A DNA stretch of 64,000 nucleotides, from positions 58,501 through 122,500 of the forward strand of contig NZ_JACC01000015.1 of NCBI RefSeq assembly GCF_000520955.1. Direction: 5' to 3'. A program made the translations under genes and the position numbers. The notes beneath the pieces were generated by a model. The model made no database searches, was not told where the DNA came from, and saw only the letters and a program-made list of their open reading frames with translations. Shown one piece after another: positions 36,754-45,907 of this stretch. Position 1 is the first letter of the stretch. Every line of letters starts with the position of its first letter. The DNA is from Aquimarina pacifica (lineage in GTDB: Bacteria > Bacteroidota > Bacteroidia > Flavobacteriales > Flavobacteriaceae).

Positions 36754-36942
36754 ATTTTGGGGTATTTTATAAGATTATTCCTCTAAGTTAGTGATAATTA
36801 TTGTAAAAATATGCTTTACATCGATTTTATTTGCGGTTTAACCGTAATTAGATTAATATTTACATGTATATATCGGCAATTGTTTTTCTGAAGAATGTAA
36901 ATTCAAGTTATCGACTATCATTTAATTAATTGTTAATATTTC

Positions 36943-36971
36943 TTGATAGTATTTGCTTTGTCTTATTTTTG
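36943..36971 (+). promoter_or_regulatory. Candidate promoter of the GAF-domain gene
   Basis: TTG at 36943-36945, 18-base spacer, exact -7 box TATTTTTG at 36964-36971. The start would lie about 15-20 bases before the ATG at 36995, which also has an AAGGA-like ribosome site (AAAGGAAT). Confidence 0.6.
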
Positions 36972-36994
36972 TTATACTAAGTAAATAAAGGAAT

Positions 36995-39355
36995 ATGAGG
37001 GTTTTTGGTCAAGATTTTCCATTGGATATATGGATTAGTTTTTCTAAGTTTTTTGAACAATATCGAGAGTTGTCAAAAAGTGATAATAAACTTATCCAAG
37101 ATAGAGCGCAACGTATTCTCAAAATAGCTGAAGAGTACCCCGAACTAGAAACAGGAATAGAGAGTGAGGATCGTGTGAATGAATTATTGCCTCAAATTCA
37201 ACTAGTTCTAGAAGATACTTTTCCGGTAATCCTACAGAATAACGAGATTAAAATTGCCACAATACCTTTTCATTACACGGTTTTAAAATCTACAGATAGA
37301 TATGAAAGCATATTAAAAAATGCAGGTCCTGATTTTGAACCGCAACTAAAAAACTTAGATGAAGACCATTATTTTATAATGGGATGTAGTATGATTTTAG
37401 GAAAATACTATAATTATAATATAGATTTTAAACGTCCTTTTTTTTATGATATCCCTGATAGTCAAGGGGTAATGAAGCATTATAGAGTTCTTTATAATGG
37501 GGATTTTATCGATATCATTAAGACCGATAGGGCAAAAGACATTACAGATGATGATGTAGCAGAGCTATTAGATAATTTTGATAATATTGATATTTGGAAA
37601 GAAAAATTTCCGCCTTATAGTTGGATTTTTAAAGGAGTTGTATTGGCTAATATGTTTGATGTTACAACAGATGTATCTCTATCTGATTTTAAAACAAGTT
37701 TGATTAGATATGATAAAACTCAAATAGACTTTGCTAACAGTTTTCAAGAGATTTTTAGAGCAATTTTTAACTTGCGTGAGATCGAAGTAGGGTTTTCTAG
37801 TTATAATGAAGAAGAAAACATGTTAGAACGAGTTCCTTCAAAAGATATAAAGAGTTACATTCTATGCGATAAATTTTCGGATGATTGTGAAAAAGCTTTA
37901 TGTAATGGAACACATAAACATTTATTCGAAAAGTTTGCCTATTTCTCTATTTCTGATGTTGATAAATATGCGAAACGTGCACCCAAGGAGTTAATGTATG
38001 CCAAATTAAAAAAACAAGGGATTAAAAGTGCGATACTAGCTCCCATTAAAAGTCAGGATGGCCTGTTAGGGATTTTAGAAATTGTGTCTCCTAATATTCA
38101 TGAATTAAATAGTATTAATGCTAATAAGTTGCAAGATGTAATGCCTTATTTAGTAGATTCTGTGAAGCGTTCTAAAGCAAAGTTTGAGAATGAATTAGAA
38201 TTAATTATACAACAAGAGTGTACGTCTATTCACCCAAGTGTCCATTGGAAATTTAAGGAGGAAGCGAAGCTATTTATGAGAGCCATGATCGATGGTAACC
38301 CAGTATCGTTTAGAGAAGTTGTGTTTGAAAATGTATATCCTTTGTATGGGCAAATAGATATTAAGGGATCTTCTGAAGCCCGTAATCTTGCGGTAAAACA
38401 AGACCTTGTTTTACAACTTAAAGGAATATCGGTTGTCATTAATAAAGTGCTGGATATTGACCCACTTCCTATTTATGAGCAATTATATTTTAGAACTGAA
38501 CAGTATATAAATGGGATTTCTGATACGCTACAAGTAGATAGTGAACAGAAGATTCTAGATTTTATAAAAAAAGATATAACGCCATTATTCAAACATCTCA
38601 AGAACAAAAATGTAGAATTAGATGTTTTGATGAATGAGTATAATGAGATGCTTGATAGCGCAATAAAAACGGTGTATAAACATCGTAAAGATTATGATGA
38701 TTCTGTTATGTTGATTAACAAGAAAATGGCTGCTTTATTAGATCAGAAACAAGATGAGGCTCAAGGGATGTACCCTCATTACTTTGAACGTTTTAAGTCA
38801 GATGGAGTAGAGCATAATATGTATATAGGAGAGTCAATAACAAAACAAGATAGTTTTAATAAAGTATACCTGTATAATTTAAGGTTATGGCAATTACAGT
38901 TAATGTGCGAAATGGAAAATGCATATTACCAGATAAAAAGGGAGTTGCCCGTGGCCTTGGATGTAGCTTCTATGGTGTTGGTATTTAATGCATCGTTATC
39001 GGTAAGGTTTAGAATGGATGAAAAACGTTTTGATGTTGATGGTACTTACAATGCAAGGTATGAAGTGGTAAAAAAACGAGTTGATAAGTCAAAAATAAAA
39101 GGAACGGATCAGCGAATCACCGAAAAAGGAAAATTAGTGATTGTATATTCACAGCGATCAGATGAAGAAGAGTATATTAAATATATTAACTTTTTGCAAT
39201 CTAAGAATTACCTTGAGGATGAAATCGAAATATTAGAATTAGAAGATTTACAGGGAGTTACGGGGTTAAAAGCGTTACGGGTTAATATTCTATATCATAA
39301 AGATGAGTATGAACAAGAGTATTATACTTATGAGGATTTAATGAAAGAGTTATAG
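36995..39355 (+). CDS. GAF-domain protein with unassigned N- and C-terminal regions
   Basis: 786 residues, no signal peptide or membrane helix, so cytosolic. Residues about 240-400 have the GAF-like order (FREIFNLREIEVGFSSYNEEE, IKSAILAPIKSQDGLLGILEIVSP, LQDVMPYLVDSVKR). The first ~240 residues and the last ~380 residues are not recognised; the C-terminus is helical then beta-rich (GKLVIVYSQRSDEEEYIKYI, LRVNILYHKDEYEQEYY). No kinase, GGDEF, EAL or HTH output domain is present. A role in sensing a small ligand or partner is likely from the GAF fold, but the output is unknown. It is convergent with the HD-PycTM gene. Confidence 0.75.
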   Translation: MRVFGQDFPLDIWISFSKFFEQYRELSKSDNKLIQDRAQRILKIAEEYPELETGIESEDRVNELLPQIQLVLEDTFPVILQNNEIKIATIPFHYTVLKSTDRYESILKNAGPDFEPQLKNLDEDHYFIMGCSMILGKYYNYNIDFKRPFFYDIPDSQGVMKHYRVLYNGDFIDIIKTDRAKDITDDDVAELLDNFDNIDIWKEKFPPYSWIFKGVVLANMFDVTTDVSLSDFKTSLIRYDKTQIDFANSFQEIFRAIFNLREIEVGFSSYNEEENMLERVPSKDIKSYILCDKFSDDCEKALCNGTHKHLFEKFAYFSISDVDKYAKRAPKELMYAKLKKQGIKSAILAPIKSQDGLLGILEIVSPNIHELNSINANKLQDVMPYLVDSVKRSKAKFENELELIIQQECTSIHPSVHWKFKEEAKLFMRAMIDGNPVSFREVVFENVYPLYGQIDIKGSSEARNLAVKQDLVLQLKGISVVINKVLDIDPLPIYEQLYFRTEQYINGISDTLQVDSEQKILDFIKKDITPLFKHLKNKNVELDVLMNEYNEMLDSAIKTVYKHRKDYDDSVMLINKKMAALLDQKQDEAQGMYPHYFERFKSDGVEHNMYIGESITKQDSFNKVYLYNLRLWQLQLMCEMENAYYQIKRELPVALDVASMVLVFNASLSVRFRMDEKRFDVDGTYNARYEVVKKRVDKSKIKGTDQRITEKGKLVIVYSQRSDEEEYIKYINFLQSKNYLEDEIEILELEDLQGVTGLKALRVNILYHKDEYEQEYYTYEDLMKEL

Positions 39356-39473
39356 ACTAAGGATAGTCGTAGTTCGAACATGTGCAGTTTACTTATTTGC
39401 CAACTAGAGTAATATTATAAGTTTCACAAACTATATATTGGTGTCTTCGTGGTGAAGTGCCGCACTCCTCAAT

Positions 39474-40649
39474 TTACTGTAGTGTATTAAAAGCAACTAT
39501 AAAGGAGATAGCAGAAGTCAGAATACCTATCATAAAAACGGTATATGTTATACGTAATATTTTATACTTTTTGTGTAATACCTTACCTAAAAAATATAAA
39601 TCCTTTATCATCGTATCATAAATATAATCTTTATCCGCCATAAGCTCACCCATAGCCCATTTGAATTCATTCAAAGGCATTTTATGAAAATTACCAAAAA
39701 ACAATAGATTCACCTTTTTTTCTTCAATTTCTTTTCTGGTAAATTCACCACTCGTAATATTGGGTCTTGTTGCTAATACCGATAAAATAATAGAAGCAAT
39801 ACAAAATACAATAAAAATCATTGTAGGATATATAAGATATTGATTCGAAGGGTTATCTAATTTGGGAATAAGATTAGATAAAGCAAGAGAGATAATAATT
39901 GCGTTTACAGAAAGTAGAATGTTCGCCTTCGTATCAGCAATATCACTTAATTTTAAGTGATTTCTTAAGGTAACCCTAAATAATGTTTGTATGCCTTTTT
40001 CAGGACTTTCTTCTTTCAACATTTTTTTTAATTGCTCTTTTTTCTTGTCCTTTTTCCGTTTAGATTGTTTTTCTATCATTTTAGATAGGTTTTCTTCTTT
40101 TTTGTCTGTCCAATGTGCTTTGGCATACTCGGTATAGTATGTATGTTTGTTTTTAAATAAATCAATATTTGTTTTTAACCAATCAGAGATGCTTAAATCA
40201 ACAATTTTATTAATTTTAAACTCTTTTCGTAATAATTCACTAGCTTCAAAAAAATAGTCTTTTGCAAAATGTGAGGCGTCCGCATCTCTAATAATTTTTT
40301 CCATCTGATTCGTAGGAACATGGTCCATTTTGGTAGCCATAATTTGCAGACAAACTACATCAATTATATTTTGAGATACTTCTTCCTTAGAAAGAAAATC
40401 TTTGGTGATTTCGACACTATATTCTTCATGGTCATGAAAACTCTTACAGTACCCCGTATCATGCAATAAAGCCGTTAATAGTAAAACTTCTTTATCTTCC
40501 TCTGATAAATCGGTACTATCAATGATTTCTTTTGTACTTTTAAATACTCTTTTGGTATGTGCGTAATTATGATAAACACAGGACTCAGGTAGTTCTTTTT
40601 CAAAAAGTTGAGAAACAAAATGATCTGTTTTTTCTATAAGGGAAGACAT
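39474..40649 (-). CDS. HD phosphohydrolase fused to a PycTM-type (DUF5706) membrane domain
   Basis: 391 residues. N-terminal HD domain with the metal residues HNYAH (H27, H31), LLHD (H63-D64) and D122 (RDADASHFAKDY), the set of an active HD phosphohydrolase. After a charged linker (KQSKRKKDKKKEQLKK), residues about 217-390 match the Pycsar effector family: ETLFRVTLRNHLKLSDIADTKANILLSVN (read here as LFRVTLRNHLKLSDIADTK), helices at 243-262 and 272-292, the NLLFFGNFHKMPLNEF segment, the DLYFLGKVLHKKYKILR segment and a third helix 367-387. In phage defence, PycTM binds cCMP/cUMP; no pyrimidine cyclase is visible nearby. Many flavobacteria carry this fusion, so a housekeeping role is possible. 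Confidence 0.85.
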   Translation of the reverse strand: MSSLIEKTDHFVSQLFEKELPESCVYHNYAHTKRVFKSTKEIIDSTDLSEEDKEVLLLTALLHDTGYCKSFHDHEEYSVEITKDFLSKEEVSQNIIDVVCLQIMATKMDHVPTNQMEKIIRDADASHFAKDYFFEASELLRKEFKINKIVDLSISDWLKTNIDLFKNKHTYYTEYAKAHWTDKKEENLSKMIEKQSKRKKDKKKEQLKKMLKEESPEKGIQTLFRVTLRNHLKLSDIADTKANILLSVNAIIISLALSNLIPKLDNPSNQYLIYPTMIFIVFCIASIILSVLATRPNITSGEFTRKEIEEKKVNLLFFGNFHKMPLNEFKWAMGELMADKDYIYDTMIKDLYFLGKVLHKKYKILRITYTVFMIGILTSAISFIVAFNTLQ

Positions 40650-40705
40650 AAGTTTATTTTTTCATTAACCAAAATAATTAAAATAAAAGAGATTATAGTT
40701 CAAAA

Positions 40706-43700
40706 ATGATTAAATATACTAAGATTTCCACTTTCGCTATGGCATTATTATTTGCCTCTTGTGCTACGTATCAACCTCAATATGAAGTTAAAAGTAATGA
40801 TCAAAAACTACCTCAAAAAGAAATAGAAAAATCCTTTTTCCTCATAGGAGATGCAGGCAACGCAGAGATAAATGAAAGTACTGAAGGGCTAAGTCTATTG
40901 ACTAAAGTATTGGATACGACACAATCAAAAGACGATTATTTGATATTCTTGGGAGATAATATTTACCCCGAAGGAATGCCTCAAAAGGAGTCTGCCGCTA
41001 GGGCATTGTCCGAACATAGGATTAATGCGCAAATTGAAGCTCAGGAAAGTTTTGATGGGACTACAATTTTTATTCCGGGAAATCATGATTGGTATGCTAA
41101 TGGTGTAGAGGGATTGAGACGACAAGAAAAATATGTGGTAAAAGAAATGAAACGAAAGGATTCTTTTTTACCAGCAAAAGGATGCCCTTTAGAAAGTATA
41201 GAAGTAAGTGATAAAATTCACTTACTTGTTTTGGATACGCAATGGTATCTCGCCAATTGGGATAAGAATCCGACTATTAATGATAATTGTGATATCAAAA
41301 CTCGCAATAAATTCTTTCTCGAAATAGAAGGAGAGTTAAAAAAGCATAGTAAGAAAACGATTGTAGTGGCTATGCATCACCCAATGTTTACTTATGGACC
41401 TCATGGCGGGAAATTTAGTTTTGACAAACATATTTTTCCATCAAAAAAGAAAATTCCATTGCCTATTTTGGGTTCACTTGTTGCTCTAATGAGATCACAG
41501 GGAGGAGTGACTACTCAAGATATTTCTAATAAGCATTATAATTCATTAATGAGGAGATTATCGATAATGACGCAAGGTATGGATAGGGTTGTTTTTGTCT
41601 CAGGACATGAGCATTCTTTACAGTACATTGATAGTGAACAGGGTAAGCAGATTGTGTCAGGTTCGGGATCAAAGGTTTCGGCAGTTTCTTTAGGTAAAGA
41701 TGGCCTGTTCTCGTATCCTGGTCAGGGTTTCTCTGTGCTTGATATATATAGAGATGGATCCTCTTCTGTACGATTTTATGCAAATGAAAAAGGAACTCCT
41801 AAGATTGTGTATCAAACAGAAGTTCATAGTAAAGAAGAACCTTATTCTTATAATACAGTTTCTCGATCTTTTAACAGAGATACACTTTCATCTATTTACG
41901 ACAAAAAAGAGGTCGAAAAGTCAAAATTTTATACCTCTTTATGGGGAGACCATTACAGATACGTTTACGGTACTGACATAAACGCTCCTATTGCTACTCT
42001 TGATACATTAATGGGTGGATTTACGGTGGATAGACAAGGCGGAGGCCAAGTAACGAGGTCTTTACGTATTCTTGATAAAGAAGGTAAGCGTTATAGTTTG
42101 AGAGCCATGAGAAAGAGTAGTTCTCAATTTTTACAAAAAGGAGCTTTTAAAAATACATATATCGGAGATGGTTTTGATGATACAGTTACAGAAGGGGTTC
42201 TCTCGGATTTTTATACTTCTAGTTACCCATACGCATTTTTGGCAGTGGGCCCTCTTGCAAAGGCAATAGGAGTTTATCATACGAATCCCAGTATCTACTA
42301 TATTCCTAAGCATCCGGCTTTAAAAGAGTTTAATGAAAATTTCGGAAATGAACTTTATTTTCTCGAAGAGCGTCCAGGAAAAGAACATAAAGAAGAAGTG
42401 TCATTTGGTTCACCTGATGATATCGAAAGTACAGATGATATGCTGAGTAATCTAAGAAAAGATGAAAAATATAAAATTGACGAAGAAAACTACATAAGGA
42501 CAAGATTGTTTGATATGATTCTTGGTGATTGGGATCGCCATTCTGATCAATGGCGCTGGGCACGATTTGATAACCAAAAAGAGAGTCTTTATAGGCCTAT
42601 ACCCAGAGATCGTGATCAGGTATTTTCTAATTATGATGGTATAATTTTGGATATCGTAAAATTTATAGTTCCATTAGCACGTAAGTTTCAGGTATATGAT
42701 AGTGATTTGGATAAAGTACGATGGATAAATACTTCAGGAATACCCTTGGATATGGCATTAATTCAAAATTCAGGAAAAGATGTATGGACTCAACAAGCTC
42801 AATATATTAAGGAGAATATATCTGATGCAGTTATAGAGAAAGCATTTGCAAGACTCCCAAAGGAAGTTCAGGATGATACAGTAGAACAAATAAAAGAAAA
42901 CCTAAAGTCTAGAATTAACAATATAGAAGATATCGCAGAGCGCTATTATGAATACTTCTCTAGACATGCTATTATAACAGGAACCGATAAAGATGATCTG
43001 TTCGAAATTGTAAGAACAGATAATAGTACAGATATTAAAGTATCCAGAATCAAAGGTAAATCAAAGAACCCTCCCTTTATTAAAAGAACCTTTTCGTCTA
43101 ATGAAACCAAAGAAATTTGGATATATGGACTAGATGATGATGATACGTTTGTTGTAAAAGGTAGCGGAATCAATCCTATAAAAATTCGAATAGTAGGAGG
43201 GCAAAATAATGATGTTTATACAATTGAAAATGGAAAAAAAATAAAACTATACGATCATAAATCTAAGAAGAATACCGTAAAAAAGAAGGGGAACGCAAAA
43301 TATATAAAGAGTGATATTTATGATTATAATGTCTATGATTACCATAAATTTATTAGTAAGACAAATACCATAGCTCCTTTTATAGGCTTTAATCCAGATG
43401 ATGGTATGAACATAAATGTAAGCGATACTTATACTATTAATGGATTTAAAAATTCACCCTATCATAGTAAACATATTTTCGGAGCAGCGTATTATTTTCA
43501 GACAGAAGGATATGACTTATCGTATTCAGGTGAGTTTATCAAAGCTATTGGAAACTGGAATTTTCTTATGGATGCTAAATATACCAGCGAGAATTTTGCA
43601 CAAAACTTCTTTGGATACGGTAATAATACCAAGAATTTTGACGAAGATTTAGGAATGGATTATAATAGAGTAAAAACCGGAATCTGGTTTTTTGGTATTG

Positions 43701-44410
43701 GTGCTTCTAGTAAAAATCAATACGGGAGTGAGTTTTCTATAACTACAGGGTTTCAAGGGGTCGAGGTTCAAGATACACAAGATAGATTTATAACTTCTGG
43801 ACTTGGTTTCATCACATCAGATTCGAGTTTTTTTGATAGAAAGTATTTCACAAATTTGGATGTAGTCTATAGCTTTGAAAGCTATGATAATGCTATAAAC
43901 CCCACACGCGGAATGTTTTTTAACCTAAAAGTTGGAGCTAATATGAACATAGAAGATGCAGACAGAACTTTTGGATATATACATCCCAGATTAGGTTTTT
44001 ATAATGCTATAACACGAAACCGAAAGTTAGTGCTAAAAACTGATGCTATGGCAGAAATTAATGTTGGTGATAGTTTTGAGTTTTATCAAGGAGCGAATCT
44101 AGGAGGAACCAAAGGACTACGAGGATATCGAGAAGAGCGATTTACAGGAGAAAGTGCATTGGCAATAAGTAACGATTTGCGATATAGTTTCAATAAGTTT
44201 AAGACAGGGTTATTGCCATTGCAATTAGGTGTGTTTACAGGGTACGATATTGGTCGTGTTTGGTTAGATGGAGAGGATTCTGATATATGGCATGATTCCT
44301 TTGGAGGCGGTATGTGGATTAATGCAATTGATGCAATAGGAGGGCAATTAGGAGTGTTTAGTAGTGATGATGGGTTACGCTTCACATTCGGACTGGGGCT
44401 AGATTTTTAA
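40706..44410 (+). CDS. Metallophosphoesterase-kinase-like-Omp85 barrel lipoprotein
   Basis: 1234 residues. Lipobox-like FASC with Cys19. Residues about 43-330: metallophosphoesterase with GDAGN (48-52), GDNIYPEG (83-90), GNHDW (125-129), HHP and GHEHS. Middle region (about 430-760) has a glycine-rich segment GGGQVTRSLRIL, a basic strand YSLRAMRKS (K470), a hinge-like ELYFLEERP (549-557), GDWDRHSDQW (607-616) and PIPRDRDQVF (D635, D637): the order seen in CotH/Fam20/HipA-type kinase folds. Then an Asp/Asn-rich beta part (GLDDDDTFVVKGSG, GGQNNDVY) and a C-terminal Omp85-like barrel with LRGY (1138-1141) and a terminal Phe (LGLDF). Divergent from the HD-PycTM gene. Confidence 0.85.
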   Translation: MIKYTKISTFAMALLFASCATYQPQYEVKSNDQKLPQKEIEKSFFLIGDAGNAEINESTEGLSLLTKVLDTTQSKDDYLIFLGDNIYPEGMPQKESAARALSEHRINAQIEAQESFDGTTIFIPGNHDWYANGVEGLRRQEKYVVKEMKRKDSFLPAKGCPLESIEVSDKIHLLVLDTQWYLANWDKNPTINDNCDIKTRNKFFLEIEGELKKHSKKTIVVAMHHPMFTYGPHGGKFSFDKHIFPSKKKIPLPILGSLVALMRSQGGVTTQDISNKHYNSLMRRLSIMTQGMDRVVFVSGHEHSLQYIDSEQGKQIVSGSGSKVSAVSLGKDGLFSYPGQGFSVLDIYRDGSSSVRFYANEKGTPKIVYQTEVHSKEEPYSYNTVSRSFNRDTLSSIYDKKEVEKSKFYTSLWGDHYRYVYGTDINAPIATLDTLMGGFTVDRQGGGQVTRSLRILDKEGKRYSLRAMRKSSSQFLQKGAFKNTYIGDGFDDTVTEGVLSDFYTSSYPYAFLAVGPLAKAIGVYHTNPSIYYIPKHPALKEFNENFGNELYFLEERPGKEHKEEVSFGSPDDIESTDDMLSNLRKDEKYKIDEENYIRTRLFDMILGDWDRHSDQWRWARFDNQKESLYRPIPRDRDQVFSNYDGIILDIVKFIVPLARKFQVYDSDLDKVRWINTSGIPLDMALIQNSGKDVWTQQAQYIKENISDAVIEKAFARLPKEVQDDTVEQIKENLKSRINNIEDIAERYYEYFSRHAIITGTDKDDLFEIVRTDNSTDIKVSRIKGKSKNPPFIKRTFSSNETKEIWIYGLDDDDTFVVKGSGINPIKIRIVGGQNNDVYTIENGKKIKLYDHKSKKNTVKKKGNAKYIKSDIYDYNVYDYHKFISKTNTIAPFIGFNPDDGMNINVSDTYTINGFKNSPYHSKHIFGAAYYFQTEGYDLSYSGEFIKAIGNWNFLMDAKYTSENFAQNFFGYGNNTKNFDEDLGMDYNRVKTGIWFFGIGASSKNQYGSEFSITTGFQGVEVQDTQDRFITSGLGFITSDSSFFDRKYFTNLDVVYSFESYDNAINPTRGMFFNLKVGANMNIEDADRTFGYIHPRLGFYNAITRNRKLVLKTDAMAEINVGDSFEFYQGANLGGTKGLRGYREERFTGESALAISNDLRYSFNKFKTGLLPLQLGVFTGYDIGRVWLDGEDSDIWHDSFGGGMWINAIDAIGGQLGVFSSDDGLRFTFGLGLDF

Positions 44411-44483
44411 AAAATAAACATGCTGAGAAATTTATATTCATAAAACTTATTAATAAGATTAATTTGTATCAAGTCATCATAAT

Positions 44484-45017
44484 GTGGATAAAGAATTAAT
44501 TACAAAAAACCTTACACTTAGTTATACGCAAGAATCTGACCTAGAAGATGTTCATGAGTTGCATTCGATACCCGAAGTTGACCAATATAATACTCTCGGA
44601 ATTCCTACGAATATTCATGTGACATCAGTGTATCTAGACGAGTGGATAGAGAACCGCAAGCGAAGAACTCAATTTGTATTTAGCATTAGACTAAAATCAA
44701 CAGACCAATTTATAGGATTGATGGCTATAACAAAAAGTCATTACAAATATCAAAAAGGAGAAGTTTGGTATAAATTACATCCATCGTTTTGGGGTAATGG
44801 ATATGCAACAGAGGCATTAAAAAGGCTAGTTGAATTTGGATTTGAGACATTAAATTTACATAGGATAGAGGCAGGGTGCGCAGTAGAAAATATAGGGTCA
44901 ATAAAAGTTTTAGAGAAAGTAGGTATGATTAGGGAAGGAAGAAGACGAGAAAATTTGCCGCTCAAATCAGGTTGGTCAGATAATTATGATTATGGGATAC
45001 TGCGTGATGAGTTTTAA
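44484..45017 (+). CDS. GNAT-family N-acetyltransferase (GTG start)
   Basis: 177 residues, RimJ/RimL type. Acetyl-CoA segment and the C-terminal GWGNGYATEALKRLVEFGFE region read here as WGNGYATEALKRLVEFGF, followed by HRIEAGCAVENIGSIKVLEKVGM, are characteristic (quoted in parts: HRIEAGCAVEN, SIKVLEKVGM). The start is a GTG at 44484; no in-frame ATG precedes the domain, and the overlapping ATG at 44482 is out of frame. Acceptor substrate (a protein N-terminus or small molecule) cannot be inferred. Confidence 0.88.
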   Translation: MDKELITKNLTLSYTQESDLEDVHELHSIPEVDQYNTLGIPTNIHVTSVYLDEWIENRKRRTQFVFSIRLKSTDQFIGLMAITKSHYKYQKGEVWYKLHPSFWGNGYATEALKRLVEFGFETLNLHRIEAGCAVENIGSIKVLEKVGMIREGRRRENLPLKSGWSDNYDYGILRDEF

Positions 45018-45031
45018 GTTTTTTTGAATAA

Positions 45032-45907
45032 TTACTTCAAAGTATATTCATATAAAGTAGCTTTTTTATTTCCTGTCTTTTCATCAGTAATTAGTAAAGT
45101 AGTATCGTTTTTAAAACACACACCTTCTTTTTGTGAGTAATGATGTAATTTGATTTTTTTTATGGTCGCATTTTCTAATCCGTTTTGATCAAAATTCTTG
45201 AGTAGATAAACATAATCATGAGTTAGAAGTACGATTTTATTCTCAGAGGCATTAATTGAGGCTGCCGTAATCATACATTTTTTTGATGAATCACATAATT
45301 CGAATGAGGTAATGAGTTTGGCAACATGTTTACCTGGTTTAGTTGATAGTTTATAAACTTTAGTGGTTCCCGATGATTTTTTTGATCTATTTTTTGTGAA
45401 TAAGTAGAGACTTTTATTCAAGTGAATAAAAGCCTCTACATCAAAGTTTAAGTTCTTTTTTTTAGGAGGAAAATCTTTTTGATCTTCATAACTATACTTT
45501 ATTTTAGAAACATTTATTTGATTAGATAAAAGATTGGAAACTTTATAAATAACCAAATTTTTTCTGTCATTAGCATTATTACCAAAATCCCCAATATATA
45601 ACGTATTGTTTTTATCCAAAGCTAAATCCTCCCAGTCAATATTTTTACTTTCAGGAACCTTAATTTTCTTCTTTATTTCTCCATTATTATTAAGACAAAA
45701 AACGGTATTACTATTTCCCGAATCATTAATAGCAAACAGGGTCTTATCAGATGACTTAACAATACCTGAGATTTCATTAAGGGATTTTGATAGATCATTT
45801 ACCTTAATTAACTGCGAATTACTTTTTTTTTGACAGCTTATATTAAAGCTAATAAAAATAATAAGATAATAAAGTTTCAAAGGTTTACTTTTTTTGGTTC
45901 CATGCAT
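45032..45907 (-). CDS. Lipoprotein with beta-propeller-like repeats
   Basis: 291 residues. Lipoprotein signal with lipobox NISC (Cys25). The mature part shows repeated 'D/N...LYIGDFGNN' and 'LFAINDSGN' strands (KTLFAINDSGNSNTVF, NTLYIGDFGNNANDRKN, NKSLYLFTKNR, KIVLLTHDYVYLLKNF, TTLLITDEKTGNKKATLYEY), fitting a beta-propeller such as the esterase-like/SdiA-regulated group, but no specific match is claimed. Its 5' end overlaps the end of dps by 23 bases, which suggests translational coupling to that gene. Confidence 0.7.
   Translation of the reverse strand: MHGTKKSKPLKLYYLIIFISFNISCQKKSNSQLIKVNDLSKSLNEISGIVKSSDKTLFAINDSGNSNTVFCLNNNGEIKKKIKVPESKNIDWEDLALDKNNTLYIGDFGNNANDRKNLVIYKVSNLLSNQINVSKIKYSYEDQKDFPPKKKNLNFDVEAFIHLNKSLYLFTKNRSKKSSGTTKVYKLSTKPGKHVAKLITSFELCDSSKKCMITAASINASENKIVLLTHDYVYLLKNFDQNGLENATIKKIKLHHYSQKEGVCFKNDTTLLITDEKTGNKKATLYEYTLK

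Noticed and set aside
36995..39355. CNGTHKH in the GAF protein as a CDGSH iron-sulfur motif
   Set aside because: The spacing of the preceding cysteines does not match C-x-C-x2-S-x3-P-x-C, so it is probably chance.
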